A stretch of 64,000 bases of DNA, from contig NZ_JACOMF010000003.1 in NCBI RefSeq assembly GCF_014283215.1, forward strand, positions 62,001 to 126,000, in the 5' to 3' direction. A program made the translations under genes and the position numbers. The notes under the pieces are model-generated. The model ran no database searches. It worked only from the letters and a program-made list of their open reading frames with translations, and was not told where the DNA came from. This DNA comes from Siccirubricoccus deserti (GTDB lineage: Bacteria; Pseudomonadota; Alphaproteobacteria; Acetobacterales; Acetobacteraceae). This document shows positions 37,052-44,531 of this stretch, in pieces (positions within the stretch are counted from its first letter, which is position 1; each line of letters starts with the position of its first letter).

Positions 37052-38236
37052 CTATCGCCGCCCCAGCCGGATCCCAAGCGCCACGATCCCGGCGGCCGCC
37101 AGCGCCAGTGCCACCGGCGCCCCAAAGCCACCGATCGCCAGCCCGACCAGTACCGGGCCCAGCGACTGCCCGACGTAGAAATGAAAGGCATGCATCGCCA
37201 CTGCGGAGCCGCGGGCTTCCGGCGCGACCTCCGTCACCCGGGTCTGGATGCTGTTATGGACCATGTAGAAGCCGGTGCCGAGCACCAGCCCGGCGGCGAT
37301 GAACACCGCCGCCGCCGGGGCCAGGCCGAAAGTCAGCAGCGCCAACCCTGCCAGCCCCCCACCCAGCATCACCATGCGCGACTGGCCGATCCGTCCCAGC
37401 ACCGGCCGCACCACCGCGGCATAGACGAAGCCGCCGCAGCCGAAGGCGGCGACGGCCAGCCCCGCCTCGAAGGTGGCGCCGGCGGCGCTGGCCAGGCCCT
37501 TCGCCTGCAGGATCGGGGCGAAATAGGGAAAGGTGCCGAACACCAGCACGCCCTCGATCAGCACCGCGGCGAACAGCAGCCGCGCCGCTGGCAGACCGAG
37601 GATCGCCCGGTAGCGGCCGAGGGCGCGGACCGGCTCGAATCGCCCGCGCGGCTCTGGCGGGCCGCCGAAAGGCACCAGCAGCAGCACCACCGAGGCCAGC
37701 AGCGCCACCCCGCCGCACAGCCCGAGCACCCCACGCCAGCCGAGCCAGGGCGCCAGCAACCCGGCCAGCGCGCCGCCGCCGATCTGCCCGCCAATGGCGA
37801 AGACCAGCAGCCGGCTGAGCGCGACCTGGCGTTCCTTCAGCGGCACCGCATCGCCGATCGCGGCCAGGGTCAGCGGCATGATACCGCCCGCCGCCGCGCC
37901 GGTCAGCGCCCGCAGCACCATCAGCGTGCCAAGGCCGGGGGCGAAGGGTGCCGCCAGGGCGAAGATCGAGAGCAGGAACAGCGACAGCCGCACCACCCGC
38001 CGCTTGCCGAGCGCGTCGCCGACCGGCCCGAGGATCGGCTGCACCAGGGCGAAGGGCACGGCATAGGCGCTGGCCAGCAGTGCCACAGTGTCGGTTGAAG
38101 AGGCGAATTCCTCGGCCATGGTGGCGACGAACGGGTCGGTGACCCGGCCGCTCAGCGCCCCCGCGAAGCAGGAGATGCCGAGGAGGAGAATGAGGCGCCT
38201 GGCGCGCGGCTGCGGTAGAGCGGGGTCAGGCGCCAT
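37052..38236 (-). CDS. MFS transporter (AraJ/YdhP-like)
   Basis: A 394-residue permease with 12 membrane segments. The loop motif GPVGDALGKRRVV between helices 2 and 3 is the MFS motif A, and GDAVPLKERQVALSR follows helix 4-5. The protein resembles drug or sugar-efflux DHA1 transporters, but the substrate is unknown. ATG 38236 is chosen; a GTG nine bases upstream is an alternative. It converges on carD. Confidence 0.85.
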   Translation of the reverse strand: MAPDPALPQPRARRLILLLGISCFAGALSGRVTDPFVATMAEEFASSTDTVALLASAYAVPFALVQPILGPVGDALGKRRVVRLSLFLLSIFALAAPFAPGLGTLMVLRALTGAAAGGIMPLTLAAIGDAVPLKERQVALSRLLVFAIGGQIGGGALAGLLAPWLGWRGVLGLCGGVALLASVVLLLVPFGGPPEPRGRFEPVRALGRYRAILGLPAARLLFAAVLIEGVLVFGTFPYFAPILQAKGLASAAGATFEAGLAVAAFGCGGFVYAAVVRPVLGRIGQSRMVMLGGGLAGLALLTFGLAPAAAVFIAAGLVLGTGFYMVHNSIQTRVTEVAPEARGSAVAMHAFHFYVGQSLGPVLVGLAIGGFGAPVALALAAAGIVALGIRLGRR

Positions 38237-38277
38237 CGGCGCCACTGTGCACCGCAGCGCGGAAGCCGTCCATCCGT

Positions 38278-38302
38278 GCCGGGGCCGAGCCTCGGCCCCG
38301 GC
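38278..38302. terminator. Perfect hairpin upstream of the MFS gene
   Basis: GCCGGGGCCGAG (38278-38289) and CTCGGCCCCGGC (38291-38302) are perfect inverted repeats around one base. It lies between the small barrel protein and the MFS gene, both on the minus strand. With no T tract on either side, it may separate the two transcripts or stabilise an mRNA end. Confidence 0.45.
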
Positions 38303-38347
38303 GCAGGGTTGGGACCCCCGCTCCTCCCTGGACCTACCGGCGCCCGA

Positions 38348-38674
38348 TCAGCCCTGGCCCGGCGTGAATTCCCCGGCGACTTCCATGGTGATCCGCCGCC
38401 GCGTCACCCTGTCGCCCCAGACCCGGTCGAATTCGGCGATCAGCCCCGCCATGCCCGGCGAGTCCTGGATCGCCTCCGCCTTCCCCGCATCAGCGAATTC
38501 GTAGAAGGCGTAGTGCACGGTCGGATCGGTCAGGCTCCAGCAGCGCCAGCCGCGCAGCGCGCCGAAGGCGGCGACCGCCTCTGGCATATGTTCGGTCTCG
38601 TACCAGCGGTCGAAGCGCGGCCGGTCGGCCGCTTCCGCCAGGACCGCGCGCACCATGAGATGGGTCTTTGCCAT
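38348..38674 (-). CDS. Small EthD/ABM-like dimeric alpha-beta barrel protein
   Basis: A 108-residue protein. The segment RFDRWYETEHMPEAVAAFG resembles the first helix of dimeric alpha-beta barrel proteins of the EthD or antibiotic-biosynthesis-monooxygenase kind. The function is unknown. GGAGGAGA precedes ATG 38674 by a proper distance, so the longer frame to 38716 is rejected. A TctC receptor gene lies 73 bases upstream on the same strand, so the two may be co-expressed. Confidence 0.7.
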   Translation of the reverse strand: MAKTHLMVRAVLAEAADRPRFDRWYETEHMPEAVAAFGALRGWRCWSLTDPTVHYAFYEFADAGKAEAIQDSPGMAGLIAEFDRVWGDRVTRRRITMEVAGEFTPGQG

Positions 38675-38747
38675 GGGGTCTCCTCCGCTGCCGAGCCTAT
38701 CGCGGTGTGTGCTCATATCGGAACGCCAATCCGCCGCAGACCGTTGT

Positions 38748-39725
38748 TCAGCCTCCGGTCACGCCGGTCTCCCGCACCACCGCGCCCCAGCGCACCCAAT
38801 CCTCGGCGATGACCTTGGTGTAATGCGCGCGGCTGCCGCCGACCGGATCGGCGCCGAAGGTCTTCACCCGCTCGACCACCTCGGGCAGCTTCAGCACCGC
38901 GTCGATCTCGGTGTTCAGCCGGTCGAGGATCGGCGCCGGGGTGCCGCGCGGCGCCATGAAGCCACCCCAGAAGGTCACCTCGTAGCCAGGCAGGGTTTCG
39001 GCGAAGGTCGGCACGTTTGGTTGTGTCGGCGAGCGCTGCGCGCTGGTGATGCCGATGGCGCGGATGGTGTTTGATTCCAGCAGTGTGCGCGTGGCGAAGA
39101 GGGAATCGCTCGCCACATCGATCTCGCCGCGGACCAGCGCGGTCAGCGACGGGTTGTTGCCGTTGTAGGGCACCAGGGTGAACTCGACGTTGGTCTGCTT
39201 CATCAGCACCGCGAGCGACAGGTGGTTGATTCCGCCGACGCCGGGGTGGGAGATGGTGATGCGCCCCGGCCGCTGCCGCCCCAGCTCGATAAGCTCCCCC
39301 AGGGTCTTTGCCGGGAAGTCAGGCCGCGAGACCAGCAGCAGCGGCGAGGATTGCGCCATCACCACCGCGTCGAAATCCCGCGTCGGGTCGAGGGTGGAGG
39401 TGCGGTTGATCAGCGGCGTGATCAGGGTGGAGGAGGAGGCGTACATCAGCGTGTAGCCATCCGGCGCGGCGCGGGCGACGTATTCGGCGGCCAGCAGCGT
39501 ACCGGCGCCGGGGCGGTTCTCCACCACGATGGGCGTGCCGGCCATGCGGTCGGTCAGCTTGGCGGCGACCAGCCGGGCCATGATGTCGTTGGCGCCGCCG
39601 GAGGCGAAGCCGACGATGATGCGGATCTGGCGGGACGGAAACGCCTGCGCCGCGGCCCGCCGCGGCAGCGCGGCCAATGCCAGCGGCGCGCCCAGCAACG
39701 CGCCTCGCCTGCCGATCCCGATCAT
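38748..39725 (-). CDS. Tripartite tricarboxylate transporter receptor (TctC/Bug)
   Basis: A 325-residue periplasmic receptor. The N-terminus MIGIGRRGALLGAPLALAALPRRAAA is a signal peptide with a twin-arginine-like start. The family patterns IIVGFASGGANDIMARL, VVENRPGAGT and PDGYTLMYAS follow. The ligand is unknown. No TctAB genes are near. It is the second orphan Bug receptor in the window (the first is at 25219) and only a distant paralog of it. It is divergent from the unknown pair at 39911. Confidence 0.9.
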   Translation of the reverse strand: MIGIGRRGALLGAPLALAALPRRAAAQAFPSRQIRIIVGFASGGANDIMARLVAAKLTDRMAGTPIVVENRPGAGTLLAAEYVARAAPDGYTLMYASSSTLITPLINRTSTLDPTRDFDAVVMAQSSPLLLVSRPDFPAKTLGELIELGRQRPGRITISHPGVGGINHLSLAVLMKQTNVEFTLVPYNGNNPSLTALVRGEIDVASDSLFATRTLLESNTIRAIGITSAQRSPTQPNVPTFAETLPGYEVTFWGGFMAPRGTPAPILDRLNTEIDAVLKLPEVVERVKTFGADPVGGSRAHYTKVIAEDWVRWGAVVRETGVTGG

Positions 39726-39910
39726 CGCATCCTCCCGAGCTTAACTGCTTTGGCGGAAGCCTAGCGTAGCGCGGCTGCTACGGAAACCGGCGGGCTGCCG
39801 CGCCGCCGCGCGCTCCGTGATCTGGCGCACATCGGCATGGGTGATGCCGGGTACAGGCTGAGGAACCGGCCGGGCAGTTCCCTGCCGGGGATTTCAGCGG
39901 AGCATTCACG

Positions 39911-41284
39911 ATGAACGAGCAACAGGCCAGCCAACTGGTCCAGCGGCTCTACGACAGCATCTTCACCATGCTGACCGGATCCTCCGAAGGCGGCCCCGCC
40001 GCCTATGATCCGAACAAGACCTTCATCACCCTCAACAAGGGCGGTCAGCTCATCAACCCGGCGGATTTCCGCAACCAATGGTCGCCGGGCAACCTCGACG
40101 GCAGCACCGACGCGACCCAGCGCTTCGCCGAGCTGGTGGACGACATCCCGAATTTCTCCACCATCCACACCGCCAGCGGCCGCCGGGTGTCGGAGATCTA
40201 TCAGCAGCTGCTGCGGGCGACGGTGACCGCCGACGCCACCTCCGACCCGACCAAGCGCAAGGCCTATACCGACGCCTGGAAATTCCTCCACCAGACCATC
40301 ACCGATGAGGAGACCGGCAAGAAGCGCGAGGTCGATTCCGACCTCGCCACCGACTACGACACCAACCAGGCGTTGTGGCGACAGAAGCAGGGCGAGTTCT
40401 TCGCCGCCTTCATGGCGGCGATGGCGACGCCGGAGACCAAGCGCACCTGGCCGATGCTGGCGCCCTCCCTCGCCGGGCCGGTGAAGACCGCCTTCACCAA
40501 ATGGCGCACCAACAAGGCCGACCAGGTGGAGGCGGCGCGGGCGACCCTGCAGACCTCCGGTGTCGATCAGGTGAAGCGCGCCTTTGCCGATGCGCAATTC
40601 GTCTTCGACAGCTACGCCATCGGCACCGAGGGCGGCACCTCGGTCGCCGGCACGCGGCGCAGCACCGCCATGCCATCCAACTGGTTCACCTCGGACAACT
40701 TCAACAACTGGCCGACCTACAAGTGGGAGTACAGCAAGTCGGTCACCAACACGAACTCCGACTACACCAGGTACGGTGGCTCCGCGGGGTTCAGCGTGGG
40801 CCTGTGGTCCTTCGGCGCCAAAGCCGGAGGCAGCAGCGAGAATTTCCACTCGGACGCCAACGCTGAGCAGGTGAAGCTCGAATACAAATGGGCGCTGGTG
40901 AACATCCGGCGGCCATGGATGTCGCCCTTCCTGTTCAGCCTGCCCAACTGGAAGACGGATGTCGCGCGGAAGGGCGGCTTCTCCAACGGCACGCGCAATG
41001 GCCAGGGCAATTCGCTCTTCCCGCTGCTGCCAATGGCCTTCCTCGCGGTGAAGGACGTCACCGTCACCGCGAATTTCTCCCAGGCCGAGGTCGATCGCGC
41101 GAAGAAGGCGATCAGTGCCGGCGGCAAGGTCGGCTGGGGGCCCTTCTCGGTGGGCGGCAATTACGAGCGTGGCAGCAGCCGCGAGCATGTCGCCGGGACG
41201 GTCGGCAATGCCGGCTTCAGGATGCCCGGGGTGCAGATCATCGGCTGGGTGAACCAGATCATGCCCATGTGTCCGCCGGAGTGA
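39911..41284 (+). CDS. Unrecognised protein A of a tandem paralogous pair
   Basis: A 457-residue soluble protein with no signal peptide or membrane segment. Three parts are visible. Residues 1 to about 115 include LYDSI, then FAELVDDIP and SEIYQQLLRATVT. A Lys/Thr/Asn-rich middle (about 116-320) has many aromatic and polar residues. The C-terminal domain (about 322-457) contains RRPWMSPFLFSLPNWK, FSNGT, LFPLLPMAFLAVKDV, WGPFSVGG and PGVQIIGWVNQIMPM. I do not recognise the family. The first and last parts are repeated in the next gene. GGAG at 39899 is 8 bases before the ATG. G+C drops to about 53% in 40681-40740 by hand count, against a window norm near 70%, which hints at transfer. Confidence 0.8.
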   Translation: MNEQQASQLVQRLYDSIFTMLTGSSEGGPAAYDPNKTFITLNKGGQLINPADFRNQWSPGNLDGSTDATQRFAELVDDIPNFSTIHTASGRRVSEIYQQLLRATVTADATSDPTKRKAYTDAWKFLHQTITDEETGKKREVDSDLATDYDTNQALWRQKQGEFFAAFMAAMATPETKRTWPMLAPSLAGPVKTAFTKWRTNKADQVEAARATLQTSGVDQVKRAFADAQFVFDSYAIGTEGGTSVAGTRRSTAMPSNWFTSDNFNNWPTYKWEYSKSVTNTNSDYTRYGGSAGFSVGLWSFGAKAGGSSENFHSDANAEQVKLEYKWALVNIRRPWMSPFLFSLPNWKTDVARKGGFSNGTRNGQGNSLFPLLPMAFLAVKDVTVTANFSQAEVDRAKKAISAGGKVGWGPFSVGGNYERGSSREHVAGTVGNAGFRMPGVQIIGWVNQIMPMCPPE

Positions 41285-42606
41285 TGCCCATGCCCGGCCA
41301 GGACGGCTTCGTCGACGAACTCTACGCCACCGTCCTGGCCGGCACCGGCCAGGAGAGTGGCGGGGCATCCGGGCAAGGCTACATCTGCCTGGAATGGCCC
41401 GGCCTGCCGATCGAGGCGGGCGATTTCGCCAATGCGCTCACCGGGGAGAACCCCGGTGGGTCGCCGGCGGCGCTGGAGGCCTTCTCCACCCTGGTGGATG
41501 AGGTGCCGGCGCTGGCGCCGCTCTACACCGAGACCGGGGTGAGCCTCGAATCGGTGTACGGCATGATCCTGATGGCGACGGTGACGGGCGGCGGCGCGGT
41601 GGCGCAGGCTTTCGTCGGGGCCCGCGAGAAATTCGAATCCCTGCTGCGGGGGTCGGTCGAGAATGCGCTCGACATGTACCACCCCTCCTATGCGCAGCCG
41701 CGGACCTGGGCCGATCCGGCGGGCGCGGGTGGCTGGGTGAAGGTGGAGATCGGCGGGGGCGTGCCGGCACCGCCGCCGCCGCCGATCCTGCACACCCTGC
41801 CCATCGGCCTGACCAAGGCGGCCTGGCGCTTCAGTGGCGAGACGCCGCCGGTCGTGGTGCGGCCGAAGCCCGAGGTGATGCTGCGGCCGAAGCCGGCCGC
41901 GTCGCTGAGCGTCACCACGGCGCTACGGCCCGGCCTGGCGGCGCGGGCCAGGGCGGCGCCGCTTGCCGCCGCGCCACAGGCGACGTTGGTGAAATCGGTG
42001 GCGCGGCTGCCGCCGGCCTTGCAGGCGACGCGGCTCTCCACCGCGACCCTGCGGCCGGCGGCGCTGCCCACGGCGATGGCGGCGCCGTCGAGCGCCACGA
42101 TGCGGGCCGCGGTGCAGCCGGAGGTGCTGAGGAAGCTCGGCACGGTGGTGGCGCAGAAGCCGCCGCCGATCCGGGCGCCGGTGGAACAGCCCACCGGCTC
42201 CACCGGCCTGAAGGCGACGCTGCAGATGATGCAGATCGGCATCAAGCGGCCGTGGTTCGACCCGCTGGTGATGCGGCTGCCAGGGTGGTCGCTGGAGGGC
42301 ATCCCTTCCGGCTTCTTCTCCAACGGCCAGCCGGATGCCGACCCCGGGCTGTGCCCGCTGGTGCCGACCTCGATCATCGCGATCCGCGACGTCCGCATCA
42401 CCGGCAGCTGGACCGATGCCGACCGCACGGCGGCGGGGAAGGCGGTGACCGGTGGCGCCCAGGCCAGCAGGCAGGCCGCCTTCGGTCCCTTCACCCTGGC
42501 GGCGGGCGGCCGGGTACAGGGGCGGTTCGACGGCTCGACGCTGACGATCCCAGGAATGCAGATCATCGCCTGGGTCTGCAGCCGGATGCCGATGCTGCCA
42601 CCCTGA
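41284..42606 (+). CDS. Unrecognised protein B, paralog of the preceding gene
   Basis: A 440-residue soluble protein. Residues 1 to about 115 match protein A in order: LYATV, a DFANALTG block, FSTLVDEVP, and SVYGMILMATVT. The middle (about 135-305) is a low-complexity Ala/Pro/Arg/Val linker with RPKPEVML and RPKPAASL units, replacing A's polar middle. The C-terminal domain (about 309-440) repeats KRPWFDPLVMRLPGW, FSNGQ, LVPTSIIAIRDV, FGPFTLAAGG and PGMQIIAWVCSRMPM. The ATG at 41284 overlaps the stop of A by one base (TGATG). The ATG at 41290 sits 8 bases after GGAG and is equally possible. The function is unknown. Confidence 0.8.
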   Translation: MPMPGQDGFVDELYATVLAGTGQESGGASGQGYICLEWPGLPIEAGDFANALTGENPGGSPAALEAFSTLVDEVPALAPLYTETGVSLESVYGMILMATVTGGGAVAQAFVGAREKFESLLRGSVENALDMYHPSYAQPRTWADPAGAGGWVKVEIGGGVPAPPPPPILHTLPIGLTKAAWRFSGETPPVVVRPKPEVMLRPKPAASLSVTTALRPGLAARARAAPLAAAPQATLVKSVARLPPALQATRLSTATLRPAALPTAMAAPSSATMRAAVQPEVLRKLGTVVAQKPPPIRAPVEQPTGSTGLKATLQMMQIGIKRPWFDPLVMRLPGWSLEGIPSGFFSNGQPDADPGLCPLVPTSIIAIRDVRITGSWTDADRTAAGKAVTGGAQASRQAAFGPFTLAAGGRVQGRFDGSTLTIPGMQIIAWVCSRMPMLPP

Positions 42607-42611
42607 GTGGC

Positions 42612-42641
42612 GCCGGGGCGGCATGCATGTGCCGTCCCGGC
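42612..42641. terminator. Hairpin between convergent gene B and ccmI
   Basis: GCCGGGGCGGCA (42612-42623) and TGCCGTCCCGGC (42630-42641) pair with one mismatch around TGCATG. It fills nearly the whole 43-base gap between convergent genes. There is no T tract, so it is a probable bidirectional end or processing structure, not a classical terminator. Confidence 0.55.
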
Positions 42642-42649
42642 GAACCACC

Positions 42650-43465
42650 CTACGGCAGCGCCTGCAGCCGCCGCTCGACCATTCCCCGCCACGGCGCCCC
42701 CTCCGGCGCATCGGCGAGCAGCGCGCGCCAGGCGCCGCGGGCGTTCTCCGGCCGGCCGGCGCGTTCCTCGGCGAGGCCGGAGAGGAAGCGCAGGCCGACA
42801 TGCCGCGGCGCGCGCGGCAGGCTTTCCGCCAGCAGAAGCGCCGCCTCCTCGGTCCTGCCGTCCTCCAGCAGCACCTGAGCGAGCTGGCCGGCCAGCTCGG
42901 CGTCGAACTGCCCGGCCAGCGCCCGGCGATAGGCCTCGGCGGCGGCGGCGAGTTGGCCGCGGCTGCGCTCGGCATTGCCGAGCAGGGCCCAGCCCTCCCG
43001 CGCCTGCGGGCTCTCCGGCGGCAGCTGGCTGAGCCGGGCGCGCAGCATCGCCAGCACCTCATCGTCGCGCGCCGCCACCTGCTGGCGCAGGGAATAGGGC
43101 GCCGAGGGCATCTCGGGTTCGCCCTTCGGCAGGTAGATCGCCAGCGCCAACAGCGGCACCGCTGCCAGCAGCGCGCCGATCGCCCAGCCGCCACGGTGGG
43201 GCTGCGGCGGCCGTGCCTCGGGCGTCTCCTCCGGCGCTGCCAGCAACCGGCGCTGCAATTCCAGCAGCGCGGCGCGATGCGCCTCGGCGTCCAGCCGTCC
43301 GGCCTCGCGCTCGCGCTCCAGCTCGATCCGCTGCGCCTCGTAGAGGGTCACGTCGGCCTCGCGCCGGCCGCGGGCGCGGGCCGGGCGAAGCAGGGTGATG
43401 GCGAGCGGCAGCAGCGTCGCCGCGGCGGCGAGGCCGAGCAGCAGCCAGAAGGGCAGGGCGGTCAC
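42650..43465 (-). CDS. ccmI: Cytochrome c-type biogenesis protein CcmI
   Basis: A 271-residue membrane protein. Two membrane segments (about 4-26 and 93-112) bracket a charged cytosolic loop with LYEAQRIELERERE. A periplasmic TPR-like region (about 155-271) should bind apocytochrome c for haem ligation. The start is GTG at 43465, overlapping the ccmH stop (GTGA). It is the last gene of the ccm operon and converges on the unknown pair. Confidence 0.9.
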   Translation of the reverse strand: MTALPFWLLLGLAAAATLLPLAITLLRPARARGRREADVTLYEAQRIELEREREAGRLDAEAHRAALLELQRRLLAAPEETPEARPPQPHRGGWAIGALLAAVPLLALAIYLPKGEPEMPSAPYSLRQQVAARDDEVLAMLRARLSQLPPESPQAREGWALLGNAERSRGQLAAAAEAYRRALAGQFDAELAGQLAQVLLEDGRTEEAALLLAESLPRAPRHVGLRFLSGLAEERAGRPENARGAWRALLADAPEGAPWRGMVERRLQALP

Positions 43466-43935
43466 GCGGAGGGACGGTCCTTCAGCCTGGCCTCGAGCCG
43501 CGCCTGCTCGGCGGCGGAGAGCGCCTCGGGCGGGGCGGTGGCGGCGGCGCGGCGGCGCATCGCCAGGATCAGCAGCAGCCCGCCGCCGAGCGCCACCACC
43601 GGCGCGCCCCAGAGCAGCGCCGTCGCCAGCTTGAACGGCGGCCGCAGCAGGACGAAATCGCCGTAGCGGTCGTGCAGGAAGCGCATCACCTCGCTGTCGC
43701 TCCGCCCGGCTGCGACCTGTTCGCGGACGATGCGGCGAAGGTCGCGGGCCAGGTCGGCGTCGCTGTCCTCGATCGACTGGTTCTGGCAGACCATGCAGCG
43801 CAGCTCGCGGCCGATGGCGCGGGCGCGCTCCTCCTGCGCCGGGTCGCGGAGCTGTTCCGCCGGATCGCCGATGGCGGCCATGGCGGGGGCCGTCAGCAGC
43901 AGCAGCAGGGCCAGCAGGGGTGCGCGCAGGCTCAT
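43462..43935 (-). CDS. ccmH: Cytochrome c-type biogenesis protein CcmH
   Basis: A 157-residue periplasmic thiol protein anchored by a C-terminal membrane helix. A signal peptide precedes the CcmH motif LRCMVCQNQSIEDSDA, whose CxxC reduces the haem-binding CxxCH of apocytochromes. A late hydrophobic segment (about residues 110-130) follows YGDFVLLRPPF. Length is normal for a short CcmH without fused TPR, consistent with a separate ccmI next to it. The frame is open upstream to 44487, but the signal peptide begins at 43935. Confidence 0.94.
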   Translation of the reverse strand: MSLRAPLLALLLLLTAPAMAAIGDPAEQLRDPAQEERARAIGRELRCMVCQNQSIEDSDADLARDLRRIVREQVAAGRSDSEVMRFLHDRYGDFVLLRPPFKLATALLWGAPVVALGGGLLLILAMRRRAAATAPPEALSAAEQARLEARLKDRPSA

Positions 43936-44531
43936 GCGTAGCGGCGCAGCAGCGGCTGAAGCTCGGCGCGCAGCGTGTCCTCGGTAAGCGGGCCAGCCCA
44001 GCGCCAGCGGATGATGCCCTCCTTGTCGATCAGATAGGTTTCCGGCACGCCGTAGAGCCCCCAGTCGATGGCGACGCGGCCGGGCTGGTCGACGCCGAGC
44101 CGGGCATAGGGATTGCCATGGCGACGCAGGAAGTTTTGCGAATCGTCCGGCTTGTCCTTGTAGGCGATGCCGAAGACCGGCACCCCGGCGCGCGAGAGCT
44201 GCATCAGCTGCGGATGCTCGATGACACAGGGCATGCACCAGGAGGCGAAGAAATTCACCAGCACCGGCCTTGCGGCGCCGCGCAGATCGGCGGCGGAGAG
44301 CGCTGGCCGATCGGCGCCTTCCAGCGGCGGCAGGGCGAAGTCGGGCGGCGCCTTGCCGATGAGGGCGGAGGGCACACCGCGCGGGTTGTAGCTGCCGGTG
44401 CCCATGCCGCGCAGCATGGCGAGGAACCCCACGCCGGCCCCGGCGGCGACGCCGAGCGGCGCCAGCAGCAGCAGCCGGCGGCGCCATGGGTTGCGCGGTG
44501 CTGCGATGGGGGCCTGTCCGGTCGCGCTCAT
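43932..44531 (-). CDS. ccmG: Thiol:disulfide interchange protein CcmG/DsbE
   Basis: A 199-residue membrane-anchored thioredoxin-like protein. A single N-terminal helix (about 19-41) is followed by a periplasmic thioredoxin fold with the active site WCMPC in FFASWCMPCVIEHPQ and the conserved GVPETYLID. It keeps apocytochrome cysteines reduced for haem attachment. It overlaps ccmF upstream and ccmH downstream by four bases each. Confidence 0.95.
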   Translation of the reverse strand: MSATGQAPIAAPRNPWRRRLLLLAPLGVAAGAGVGFLAMLRGMGTGSYNPRGVPSALIGKAPPDFALPPLEGADRPALSAADLRGAARPVLVNFFASWCMPCVIEHPQLMQLSRAGVPVFGIAYKDKPDDSQNFLRRHGNPYARLGVDQPGRVAIDWGLYGVPETYLIDKEGIIRWRWAGPLTEDTLRAELQPLLRRYA

